DNA from: Vicia villosa
Lineage: Eukaryota > Streptophyta > Magnoliopsida > Fabales > Fabaceae
Assembly (NCBI RefSeq): GCF_029867415.1
Contig: NW_026705152.1
Coordinates: 992,001-1,056,000, forward strand
DNA: 64,000 nucleotides
Reading direction: 5' to 3'
This document shows positions 21,278 through 32,368 of the stretch, piece after piece. Every line of letters starts with the position of its first letter. The first letter of the stretch is position 1. The notes beneath the pieces are model-generated. The model had not been told where the DNA came from, did no database searches, and saw nothing but the letters and a program-made list of their open reading frames with translations. The position numbers and the translations under genes are program-made.

Positions 21278-21602
21278 TGATAACACGAAAACGTATCACA
21301 TATTTGGCTTGATTTACATACATTATTTCCCTATTTTATCTTAATTATGTTGCTTTATGTTGGTATTATGCTGGTATTTTCATTGTTTTAGGTTTTATGT
21401 TCGTTTTGAGGACTATTTGTGAAAAGGAAAGAAATGGAGCTAAAATCACTACTATTTGTGCCTAAAAGATGAAAAATGGTGCTGAAATGAAAAGGGGGTG
21501 CAAATATGGCTCAACCATGCTAAAGGAGACCCAAAGGCCCAAAGAGACAAAGTCAGCCCACGAAGTAATCAATTGTGCGTGGCCCAAATCACACAAGCAA
21601 GT

Positions 21603-21745
21603 GGAGACGCACGTCTCCAACGATCCATGCCACGTCACCAATGAGGAGACGCCCGTCTCCAGCTCCTCCTACATTTCCTCCACTTGAGACGCACGTCTCA
21701 AGTCGTGTGCTGGGTCACCCTGAAGAAATGGAGACGCGCGTCTCC
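21603..21745. repeat. Four GAGACG-N2-CGTCTC palindromes in LTR B U3
   Basis: Positions are 21603-21618 (GGAGACGCACGTCTCC), 21645-21660 (GCCCGT variant centre), 21685-21700 (TGAGACGCACGTCTCA) and 21730-21745 (centre GCGC). Start-to-start distances are 42, 40 and 45 bp. They end 45 bp before the TATA box. The same four recur in the 3' LTR at about 26349-26491. Confidence 0.85.
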
Positions 21746-21789
21746 AAGGAGTTCCCTATTTCCACGAATTCCAACGGCAGAAGCTCCCC

Positions 21790-21797
21790 TATAAATA
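21790..21797 (+). promoter_or_regulatory. TATA box of element B LTR promoter
   Basis: TATAAATA in a CCCTATAAATAGAAG context, 512 bp into the LTR; the 3' LTR has it at 26536-26543, also at offset 512. Confidence 0.75.
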
Positions 21798-23043
21798 GAA
21801 GCAGTCACCTCAGTTCTCGGTGTGCAATTTCCGGCCAACGAAGTGCTGCCGAAATTGTACCGTGCTTATTATTTTCTTCCTGCTTTCATTCAAATAGTTT
21901 ATTTTCTCACAACAATTTCTACACCGGAAATTGTTGTGAACCTTTTATAAATCTATCCTTACGTTAGATTTATTGTTTTTACTTCCTTGTTTTAATTACC
22001 GTCCGTTTAAATTCCGAAGAACGATCCAGCCAACTTGTGGTGGAAGTTCAGTACTCGAAGATTCAATTGCAATTTACATTATTCAGGTTTATTATTTACC
22101 GCCTTTATTTATATTTAATGCATGATATATTATATGCCAATTAATATGCCTAATATTCTGAACCGAATTTATTTATGCATGTTTAACCAAATTAATATGT
22201 CTGGCTAATTTACTTAGATGTCGGTATGTAAATTAATCTAACCGTAGGGATCCGAAATAAATTGGCTTAATTATATTTTATTAAATGTCACTTGTTTTTG
22301 GTTTGTATGTCTAATTTAATTAGTAAGTCTTAAAACCAATAGAGCGAAAGTTTGAGGGGTTAAGACGGTCAAAGGTTAAAATCAATAGAGCGAAAGTTTG
22401 AGAATCTTTAACTGGATAGTAGACATAGGACATTAGTTTTAAGGATGGCGAAAGCGTATTAAAACTAATTAGAACTTATTTATTTCCAAAAAGTGTTTTT
22501 ACACCCGAGCGGGATGGCGAAAGCGTACGTTAGGGATATTAGCATGTTCCGAGTCAACAGAGCGAAAGTTTGAGATTAGGAGATTTAAATAGATAACGAC
22601 TTCATAAAACAAGCATTTTATTAATTACGTTGTTTCCAAAAAGCGTTTCTAAATCTGGTGGGATGGCGAAAGCGTACATTAAGAGTTAGGATCGTAGTCT
22701 GAATCAATAGAGCGAGAGTTTGAGAGGAGGACTTTTAAATAACATAGTTAGTAAAGATCTTTGATTTAATTTGAATCTGGCCAATGGAACTTCGGATCAC
22801 CTAAGTTAGATGAAGTACATATTGATATCCGTTTGTTATTATATTTTATTTATATTTAGGATTTTAGTTTCCCCATTTATAAAAAACCCAAATATCATTA
22901 GCCTTAGCTTTACATAGTAACTTTAGATAACGGTAGGTCGATTTATAGTCCCTGTGGATTCGATATCTTTTAAAACTACACGACACGACTGTGCACTTGC
23001 AGTTATCCCGACTAATAGACACGCAAAGTCGCGATCAAGTTTT

Positions 23044-23060
23044 TGGCGCCGTTGCCGGGG
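23044..23060 (+). promoter_or_regulatory. Element B primer binding site (tRNA-Asp)
   Basis: TGGCGCCGTTGCCGGGG lies six bases after the LTR and is complementary to the 3' acceptor/T-arm end of plant tRNA-Asp, the primer used by Athila-lineage elements. Confidence 0.85.
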
Positions 23061-23138
23061 ACTATTCAAGTCGATATCGTAACTCGCTGTTACACCGTAG
23101 AGACTAAGGCATTTTTTTTTCCTTTTTCATTAATTACA

Positions 23139-24650
23139 ATGTATCACCCAAACTTTTTCTACAACTCCCAACAACAGTATTTCGAGGGAAACCAAGAATC
23201 CCGTAAATCCGACCTCGAAATACTGTTAGAAAATTTCAACGCGTCACAAACTCATTCTCACCCAAACTACCTCTCCAACTATCAATCCAACATTTTGAGG
23301 AGACACGAGAATTTTATAATCCCAACCAAACCTATCCTCAACCGAATTTCCTCTACGATCACCACAATCAATATTTCGAGGAGTCGCCAGAATCCCATAA
23401 ATCCGACCTCGAAGTAATAATGGAAAATTTTAATGAAACATCTATGATGACAAGGCGCTTTGTGGAAACACAAAATGCGACACTAACCTACTTCGAGGAA
23501 CCACAAAAATCCTATAACTCTAACCTTGAAGCATTAGTAGAGGATTTCAATGCAACGCAAACTTATCATCAACCGAATTTCCTCTACGATCACCATGCCC
23601 AACATTTTGAGGAGCCACAAGATTATCATAAATCCAACCTCGAAATCATAATGGAGGAATTCATTGAAGCACAAACTCTCTCTAGGCTAGAATCTATTAT
23701 GACGAGGCAGTTTGAGGAAACGCAAAATGCAACGCTAACTTCCTTTGAAGAACCTCAAGAATCCCATAATTTTAACTTCGAAACATCAATGGAGGATCTC
23801 GACGAGACGCTAACTCACTCTAGATTAGAAGCCATGATGGAGCACTTTGTAGAGACACAAACTTTTCAAAACCAAGAGTTTATCAAACAAAGTCTTCAAA
23901 ACAATGAAACCCTTAGGCAACTGACCACTATGGTTGAGTCCCTCGCGACCCACAACATGACATTAGAGACTCAAATCTCCCAACTTGAACAAAACCTTCT
24001 AGGAACCTTCCTTGAGGAGTATGTGGATGTTGAAACAACCATTAGTGAAAAACAAATTGAAATTCCTGAGGAGAGTGATAATGAAATTGAGGAGAGTGAT
24101 TATGAGATTGAGGAGAGTGGTGATATGGTTGAGAAGAGTTCTAGTGAGAAAAGAGTGGAGATTGACAAAAAATCCACCAACACAAACTGAAAGGGAGGTT
24201 GTAGAAGAGATAGAGAAGGAAGCACCTATTGTTATTCCTCTTCTCTATTCCCAACTGATTCCTTTCCCGCAAAGTTTTATGGAAGATAAGGTAGACTCCA
24301 AATCCATAATATATGTGAAGATATTGGAAAATATCCACACTAATGCACCCTTATTCGAAGTCTTGCATAAAAAGAAAAATTTAGACGACCATGAAACTAA
24401 GGATATCATTAGTGATGAAAGGGTAAGGTTAACCTTTGAGGTGGTGGATAACATCACTAAGACCGAACTTGAAAAGCTGATACTTAGGATCGATCCAGAA
24501 CCGCCACCACGATTTCAAAAGAATGAACCACCCAACAGAAGAAAGAAAAGAAAAGGTGAGGGATATGTGAGATGGCTTGATAAGTGGCCATGGAAAACGA
24601 GGTTTTCTAAAAGTTCAACCGAGGAATCATTCTCGAGAGAACCACCTTGA
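23139..24650 (+). pseudogene. Element B gag-derived repeat ORF, two frameshifts
   Basis: From ATG 23139 the protein is open to about 23290, continues in another frame to about 24180, then in a third frame to a stop at 24648-24650. The N-terminal two thirds is about five imperfect copies of a 40-45-residue unit with (Y/H)FEEP-x-(E/D)-(S/Y)-x-K-S-(N/D)-L-E then an acidic (M)E-(N/D)-F-(N)-(E/A)-T stretch. The middle (FIKQSLQNNETLRQL, ATHNMTLETQISQLEQ) matches the coiled-coil tail of Athila gag. The last part (LLYSQLIPFPQSF, ILENIHTNAPLFEVL) resembles the gag/protease linker of Athila. No capsid core, zinc knuckle or protease motif remains. Poly-A runs sit near both shifts. Confidence 0.65.
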
Positions 24651-26009
24651 GTGCTTGCACTCTTAAGCCGTCGAGCTATCGACGTTAAACAAAGCGCTGC
24701 GTGGGAGGCAACCCACGAGTTTTCAGTTTAATGTTTTTCTTTTATTGTTTGACTTTGCAGATAATAAAGATATGGATCACCTGTCACGTCTCGATCATAT
24801 CTAGGCGAAAAACCTATAGATGATCATCTCAAAGATGAGAGGGTCTCCACGCACATTCCTACGAGTGTTGCTGCTGGTGGTGACACAAATTGATGAGTAT
24901 GATAGGAGAAGGTATTTCCTCCGGACGCGGAGTGGATTTGGTCGTGATAGCCCGCCGGTAGCATCCATACAGGTTCTGTTTTTCCTTTTTCACCTTTTAT
25001 CAAAACATTGAGGACAATGTTTGGTTTAAGTGTGGGGGAGAAGCTTTACCGCTTTCATTTGTTTCTTTATTGTTTTCTAGTTATGTTGTCAAGTATTTAT
25101 ATATGATTTTCTGTTGTTATCAAATTCCCCAAAATTTGAAAAATTTCAACCTCCAACAAAAATTTGAATTTTGACGCATGGCATACACACTCTGAAAGTA
25201 TATAGGTTGTCACATTTTAGGCATTGTTAGAAAGACTTGGAGATGTTTCAACAACATCGATACCGTTTTGACACCCTAAACCTCCTCATTATGTGATATC
25301 AATTTGGATGCCCATTATGCCGAGACCTTAGGCTCAAGTTTTCAAAGTAGCTCTTAAGTAGTTTATATTAGCAGTCGGCACCATCTTAAGCACAAACTAC
25401 GTAGGGAGTCGATGAATATAAGTGAATGATCCTGTTTTTAATATATAAATGTTTTGATTGAAAAATAACCTTCTAAGTTAGGTGACCCTCACACGGTCAT
25501 TTAGCCCAACGGTTGTTAAGCCAATAAGGATTTAATAATTAGCACCCACTGTTGGTTGGCCTAGAGGTCACTGGTACTGGGCTTGGTAGGGTGGACTACG
25601 GTCCGATCCCCCGCAACCGCAGTTGGGAAAGATGGGGCTTCGCCATTTAAAAAACCAGAACCCCGTGCTAAAGAAAAGAAAAGGATCATAGTCGCTAACC
25701 GATTTCCCCTACTATGTGAGTGTACGGATAACGGGCTTAATGTGATTGCGCTTGAATGAAAAGGAGCGAAAGAAAAACGAGAGATATAGGTTGAGTTATA
25801 ATGGCATAATTCGAATTGGTTTGTATAAGGAGGGAGTTTTTGAACATTGTGTCATTACGGTATCCTTGGTGTTGATATCTATTACCTATCGATGTAACAT
25901 TTTCCTAACACAAATATGATTAGGAGTCGTGTCATGCCCTTGTTTCGAATCGAGCTTAACTATTTTCTTTTACCGTGTGGTTGATTGCTTGAGGACAAGC
26001 AATGGTTTA
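24651..26009 (+). other. Element B non-coding 3' region with hairpins, SINE-like insert and two purine tracts
   Basis: No ORF is supported. Two perfect hairpins follow the gag stop (24669-24684 and 24700-24717). A first purine tract with TTTAAGTGTGGGGGAG context lies at about 25025-25042, and a SINE-like sequence at about 25545-25690. The second purine tract, at the LTR, has the same TTGAGGACAA...GGTTTAAGTGTGGGGG context, so the two tracts look duplicated. Confidence 0.7.
25545..25690 (+). mobile_element. Possible tRNA-derived SINE inside element B
   Basis: TGGCCTAGAGG (25557-25567) fits a pol III A box and GGTCCGATCCC (25600-25610) a B box, 43 bp apart. An A-rich tail (AAAGAAAAGAAAAGG) closes the segment near 25685. 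A full tRNA fold is not possible here. Target duplications are not clear (an AAGGAT repeat at about 25527 and 25682 is only suggestive), so boundaries are approximate. Confidence 0.45.
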
Positions 26010-26023
26010 AGTGTGGGGGTATT
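26010..26023 (+). promoter_or_regulatory. Polypurine tract of element B
   Basis: AGTGTGGGGGTATT directly precedes the 3' LTR (TGATAACACG at 26024). Confidence 0.75.
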
Positions 26024-27784
26024 TGATAACACGAAAACGTATCACATATTTGGCTTGATTTACATACATTATTTCCCTATTTTATCTTAATTATGTTGCT
26101 TTATGTTGGTATTATGCTGGTATTTTCATTGTTTTAGGTTTTATGTTCGTTTTGAGGACTATTTGTGAAAAGGAAAGAAATGGAGCTAAAATCACTACAA
26201 TTTGTGCCTAAAAGATGAAAAATGGTGCTGAAATGAAAAGGGGGTGCAAATAAGGCTCAACCATGCTAAAGGAGACCCAAAGGCCCAAAGAGACAAAGTC
26301 AGCCCACGAAGTCATCAATTGTGCGTGGCCCAAATCACACAAGCAAGTGGAGACGCACGTCTCCAACGATCCATGCCACGTCACCAATGAGGAGACGCCC
26401 GTCTCCAGCTCCTCCTACATTTCCTCCACTTGAGACGCACGTCTCAAGTCGTGTGATGGGTCACCCTGAAGAAGTGGAGACGCGCGTCTCCAAGGAGTTC
26501 CCTATTTCCACGCATTCCAACGGCAGAAGCTCCCCTATAAATAGAAGCAGTCACCTCAGTTCTCGGTGTGCAATTTCCGGCCAACGAAGTGCTGCCGAAA
26601 TTGTACCGTGCTTATTATTTTCTTCCTGCTTTCATTCAAATAGTTTATTTTCTCACAACAATTTCTACACCGGAAATTGTTGTGAACCTTTTATAAATCT
26701 ATCCTTACGTTAGATTTATTGTTTTTACTTCCTTGTTTTAATTACCGTCCGTTTAAATTCCGAAGAACGATCCAGCCAACTTGTGGTGGAAGTTCAGTAC
26801 TCGAAGATTCAATTGCAATTTACATTATTCAGGTTTATTATTTACCGCCTTTATTTATATTTAATGCATGATATATTATATGCCAATTAATATGCCTAAT
26901 ATTCTGAACCGAATTTATTTATGCATGTTTAACCATATTAATATGTCTGGCTAATTTACTTAGATGTCGGTATGTAAATTAATCTAACCGTAGGGATCCG
27001 AAATAAATTGGCTTAATTATGTTTTATTAAATGTCACTTGTTTTTGGTTTGTATGTCTAATTTAATTAGTAAGTCTTAAAACCAATAGAGCGAAAGTTTG
27101 AGGGGTTAAGACGGTCAAAGGTTAAAATCAATAGAGCGAAAGTTTGAGAATCTTTAACTGGATAGTAGACATAGGACATTAGTTTTAAGGATGGCGAAAG
27201 CGTATTAAAACTAATTAGAACTTATTTATTTCCAAAAAGTGTTTTTACACCCGAGCGGGATGGCGAAAGCGTACGTTAGGGATATTAGCATGTTCCGAGT
27301 CAACAGAGCGAAAGTTTGAGATTAGGAGATTTAAATAGATAACGACTTCATAAAACAAGCATTTTATTAATTACGTTGTTTCCAAAAAGCGTTTCTAAAT
27401 CTGGTGGGATGGCGAAAGCGTACATTAAGAGTTAGGATCGTAGTCTGAATCAATAGAGCGAGAGTTTGAGAGGAGGACTTTTAAATAACATAGTTAGTAA
27501 AGATCTTTGATTTAATTTGAATCTGGCCAATGGAACTTCGGATCACCTAAGTTAGATGAAGTACATATTGATATCCGTTTGTTATTATATTTTATTTATA
27601 TTTAGGATTTTAGTTTCCCCATTTATAAAAAAACCCAAATATCATTAGCCTTAGCTTTACATAGTAACTTTAGATAACGGTAGGTCGATTTATAGTCCCT
27701 GTGGATTCGATATCTTTTAAAATTACACGACACGACTGTGCACTTGCAGTTATCCCGACTAATAGACACGCAAAGTCGCGATCA
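26024..27784 (+). repeat. Element B 3' LTR
   Basis: 1761 bp, matching the 5' LTR with about ten substitutions and one extra A in an A-run near 27630. Palindromes, TATA box (26536-26543) and GCGAAAG motifs are all conserved. The CCAAG duplication follows at 27785-27789. Confidence 0.93.
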
Positions 27785-29344
27785 CCAAGATACTCTGACC
27801 AAAGCTATTTCCTTTCCACGCAATTGCTTCAGCCTTCGATCTTCAATCCTCATAGGTAAAGTCTCAACCGTCAAGTTGTCTTTCACCTGTACATCATCTA
27901 CTTGGATCACATGAGACGGCTCTGAAATGTATTTCCTCAACTGAGATACATGAAATACATCATGCAAGTTTGCAAGCATTAGCGGTAAAGCGATACGATA
28001 TGCCACTTCTCCCACTCTTTCAGAGATTTGAAATGGTCCAATAAACATGGAGTCAACTTCTTTGACTTCAATGCTCGACCAATACCCGTCATAGGAGTAA
28101 CTCTCATAAACACATGATCTCCCTCTTGAAACTCAAGTGTTTTTCTCCTCTTGTCATGATAACTCTTCTGACGGCTCTAAGAAGCTTTTATCTTCTCTCG
28201 ATTCATCTTAATCTTCTCTGTAGTTTGTTGTACAATTTCTGGACCAATCACAGCACTCTCACCTGATTCGTACCAACACAACGGCGTCCTACACCTCCTA
28301 CCATACAAAGCCTCAAACAGAGCCATATCGATACTCGAATGATAACTGTTGTTGTAGGTAAACTCAATCAAAGACAGATAACTATCCCAAGTACCTCCTT
28401 TTTCTAACACACAAGCACGCAACAAATCCTCTAATGACTGAACCGTCCTCTCAGTCTGTCCATCAGTTTGTGGATGATAAGCATAACTCAATCTCAGCTT
28501 AGTACCCAAATCTTTCTGTAAACCTTTCCAGAAATTAGACGTAAACCTCGGATCTCTGTCTGACACGATACTTGAAGGAATACCATGTATACTAACTATC
28601 TTCTCAGTATACAACGGAGCCAATTTCTCCATCGGATAATCCATTCTCACCGGTATAAAATATGCAGACTTCGTCAACCTGTCTACCACGATCCAAATAG
28701 CTTCACAATTCTTAACTGTTATCGGCAAACCTGAAACAAAATCCATTGATATTCTATCCCACTTCCACTCAAGAATAAACATCGGTTGCATAAACCCAGA
28801 TGGTTTCTGATGCTCAATTTTTGACTTCTGACACGTCAAACAAGAATACACAAACTCAGCAATTTTTTTCTTCATTCCCGGCCACCAAAAAAACTTTTTC
28901 AAATCATGGTACATCTTGGTAGCACCAGGATGAATACTCAACCCACTACGGTGTCCTTCTTCTAAAATACGCTTTCGGAGTTCATCAATATCAAGAACAC
29001 AAACTCGGTAACCAAACCTCAGTATATCGTTCTCGTCAACTCTGAATTCACCATTCTTGCCTTGTTTAATCAAAGTCAACTTATCGATTAATTCGACATC
29101 GGCTTTCTGACCTTCTTTGATCTCTTCAAGAATACCACTAGTCAGCTTCAGCATACCCAATTTGACACTAGTAGGAGTACCTTCACACACTAAACTCAAG
29201 TCTCCGAATTGTTCAATCAAATCCAATTCCTTCACCATTACCATAGACATATGCAAGGTCTCCCTACTCAATGCATCAGCAACCACGTTTGCCTTACCCG
29301 AATGGTATTTCAAACTAAAATAATAATCTTTCAGAAATTCCAAC
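27785..29344 (-). pseudogene. Element C integrase and chromodomain
   Basis: Minus-strand pol continuing from RNase H across element D. From 29344 the frame encodes the RNase H end ([10 protein letters not shown]), the integrase zinc domain ([20 protein letters not shown], then CLTCQKSK), and a core with Asp (MDFVSGLP), Asp (IVSDRDPRF) and Glu (GQTERTVQ). A TAG at 28177-28179 replaces a conserved Gln codon in the [14 protein letters not shown] region. A one-base frameshift near 28045 then precedes the ISERVGEVAYRI and [11 protein letters not shown] segments. The chromodomain begins near 27830 and is cut by element B at 27785. Two lesions make it inactive. Confidence 0.88.
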
Positions 29345-31898
29345 TGTAACACCCTTCTAATCCCACTGAAAATACGCTATAATTTAAATAAACTATATCA
29401 GAGTACAACACATAAAGGTGTCACTTTTCATCATAAAAATTCATAAAACGTAATCCTTCTCCGTAACACGGGTTCTCAAAATTATCACTTTCACACTTTA
29501 TAATTTTCATCATAAAACTTAAAACATCACAACGGAATTATTATCTCAAAAATACTTTTCTTAAATACTTCAATAAAGATTTTACCGTCAAACTTCACAA
29601 TTCAAAAATCTTGCTTAAACAATTTAAAACAAGATAAAACATCTCCATACATCATTGTCCACATATAATCTAGTTCAAATGATCCCAAAGACCCTGATGT
29701 TACATATCAGAGCAAGACCCTCTATATGCGGAATAAAACAACTAAAACTCCAATAAGATATCTCGAACTTCTACGGCTATTCTTGAGCATCTGCGCGTTG
29801 CCCAAATAGGGGGAACATTCAACAGGCAGGGTGAGTATTCACAATTCATTGTAAAAGATATAAAAGAAAGAATACTAATAAGACAACAACATCATCATCA
29901 TAACATCATCAATAAAACACATACATCAATCAACAATCAACTCATATACATGCAATGAAACAGCAAACATTAATATGACAACAAAAATTATCAACGCGAC
30001 ATAACAACTACTTCACAGCTTTTAGATAATACCTGTTACAACAAGTCAACAACATAAAGCAACAACTAATTTATCATCACCACAACTCAAGATACAACAT
30101 AGAATGCGACTCAATTACAATGCATATGCATGTGGTACCATTGGAGCAGAACTCCCAACTTAAAAACGGAGCAGAACTCCCAACTTAAAAATTGCCAATC
30201 AAGGCCAAGGCATAAGTCTTCGTCACAGTTTGCCATCAAGGCCAAGGCATAAGCCTTCGTCGCAGTTTGCCATCAAGGCCAAGGCATAAGCCTTCATCGC
30301 AGTTTACCATCAAGGCCAAGGCATAAGCCTTCGTCGCAGTTTGTCAATCCAGGCCGTCGCAAAATATGCAATGCATGTGACTCGACACATGCAACATCAC
30401 AACAACAACACATCAACAAATAATTCATCATTAACTTCACAACAACAATCATTCTTCGCAAAGGCATAAACCTATATCACCATTGTTACCAATAAATAGC
30501 GGTAACTCATCATCAATTCAACACTGGCCAAAGGCCTACAACTAAATTCTTGCCAATTATTAGAGACAACACAAACATATACTCATCACCTGCAACTTCG
30601 CAGTTTAACAACAATAACATATCAACAACAATAATGCAACTATCGGCATAATAATTCCAACACAATTCTCTTACACCATGTATATATTTAACACGTATAT
30701 CATTAAACAATCATCATAGATCATATAAACATTTAACAATAGCGTCACAGCAACATCAACATATATCATAGAAGTATAACAACTTCATCACACAACAACC
30801 GCAACGATTACATTTTTCGAATTATACCAAACACCGCATAAACCTTCGAAAAAGCAATTAATCATAAACAGCAGCAAATAATCATCTACTGTCATAAAAC
30901 CTATTTTTATCAGGTAGCTCGTTACGTTAGCTTTCCAACGCTTCGAATGATTCGCGAATCGGACTCCCGGAACTCAAGTTATGAATTTTTTAAGTTTCCA
31001 AAATTCAGCACTAACATAGCTACGGGATTGATCACTTTTTGCCCAGAAACTCATCCGAAACTCCGATTTAATTCACAAAACTCTTATTTTAACTTAGTTA
31101 TACATATTAGAACTCATTGTTAGCATAAAAATTAATTTTCGCGACGATGAATTTCGCACCAAAGTTTCTAGTTTTCACTATTCTTAACCCAAAATAGAAT
31201 TTGTCGAACTACACTATTCCATCATCAATCAAAACATCAATAACATAATAACAGGGTACATATATATCATTCCAAATCAAACATACATCCTAAATTCATC
31301 ACTTTCTACCCAACTCATCAAAACCCCAAAGCTCCATAAAACCCTAACCTATCTATATTCAAAATTCTATATCAATCGTAATGAAAGTTATACTCCCCAT
31401 ACCTGACGATTGAAATCCGAATTCTCTTCCCTTGAATTCTGCAGCAATTCCTCCAGAGCCCTAGCCTTCTTCAGTCTTCCCTTTCAGAGATCTTCTCACC
31501 AAAAATACATGAAATTAGAATAGTGAAATAATTTCCTTTTTTTTTTTATTCTTATTAGACTCTTTTTATGTTATTCCAACCTTATCCTCACTTATTCCTT
31601 CCAATTTTACCAACTTGCCCTTAAAATCTCTACTCACCCTTATTTTAAGTAATAGTAACCTAAATAATGCATTCTATATTTTTATTATTATTATTATAAA
31701 TCCCACAAAATATAATTAAAAATATTTAAATCTAAATAACTCTAATTATATTTGCCTCTCACTAATACTTCACAACTTATCGTCATACTCCACAACATAT
31801 GTCAATGAAACCACACAATACGTCATATAATTCATCACAATCACCAATAATTATAAATAATTAATTGAATAATTAAATATGAATTTTGGGGTGTTACA
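29345..31898 (-). repeat. Element D left (3') LTR
   Basis: 2554 bp. It keeps a 0.64-kb segment (about 30058-30694) missing from the right LTR. That segment contains the conserved ATGCATGTGGTACCA block (30127-30141), a short GGAGCAGAACTCCCAACTTA duplication and four 37-bp tandem units at about 30190-30345. No coding sequence is supported. Confidence 0.88.
30190..30345. repeat. 37-bp tandem repeats in LTR D
   Basis: Four units of the form CCATCAAGGCCAAGGCATAAG followed by CCTTCGTCGCAGTTTG. Each contains the perfect hairpin AAGGC-ATAA-GCCTT (first unit GTCTT, still pairable through G:T). Confidence 0.8.
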
Positions 31899-32368
31899 AC
31901 TCTCCCCCACTTAGAATATTTTCGTCCTCAAAAGTTTATCCGATTCAACTACTCCAACTACTTATTCCATCCGACTATAATCCAACTATCTACAGAAATA
32001 ATCCATTAACTATCATTTCCATTGGAATAATTCCTCATTCTCAAACAATTCACCGTCCATAATCTACGCACATCTCAAACTCGACTGATATGAATTCATG
32101 AGTGCATACTCTCCCCGGTTCGCAACAACATCGCTTCAATAACGTTTGCACTCTTACCATCAACATCACCTTGAACCAACTTCTACATACTAACAACACG
32201 TCCGGGAGACAAGCCTCTCCCCCACTTATTTCAAACCAACACCTGCAGACAACGACTAAAAACTAACAAACAAGTATCGACGGTGTCTCACACACATGTC
32301 GATTACTAAGGGACAAACAACATTAGACAACATTGGCCAGACAGGCCGACCTGCTCTGATACCACTAA
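31899..32368 (-). other. Element D interior (PPT, second purine tract, PBS)
   Basis: 470 bp without a gene. The PPT is at 31899-31911 (read on the minus strand, AGTGGGGGAGAGT); a second copy of the purine tract lies at about 32213-32226. The PBS, reading TGGTATCAGAGC on the minus strand, is at 32353-32364, complementary to initiator tRNA-Met. Confidence 0.8.

Larger units (their letters stand above)
21278..23037 (+). repeat. Element B 5' LTR
   Basis: 1760 bp. U3 holds four 16-bp palindromes of the form GAGACGNNCGTCTC at 21603-21745, followed by a TATA box at 21790-21797. The downstream part has seven GCGAAAG or GCGAGAG motifs between about 22337 and 22725. The 130-codon open frame at 21575-21967 runs through the palindromes and TATA box and has no recognisable domain. 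Confidence 0.93.
21278..27784 (+). mobile_element. Element B: non-autonomous Athila-related LTR retrotransposon
   Basis: LTRs 21278-23037 (1760 bp) and 26024-27784 (1761 bp) begin TGATAACACG and end GCGATCA; the target duplication CCAAG is at 21273-21277 and 27785-27789. The PBS is complementary to tRNA-Asp, as in Athila elements. The interior (2986 bp) has only a gag-like ORF in several frames and no protease, RT, RNase H or integrase, so it depends on a partner element. I noticed about ten LTR differences, suggesting a fairly recent insertion. Confidence 0.92.

Noticed and set aside
21575..21967. 130-codon frame in LTR B (also 26321-26713)
   Set aside because: It runs through the palindromes and TATA box of U3; openness is probably incidental.
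25557..25625. tRNA gene
   Set aside because: A and B boxes are present, but the acceptor and anticodon arms do not fold; listed as a possible SINE instead.
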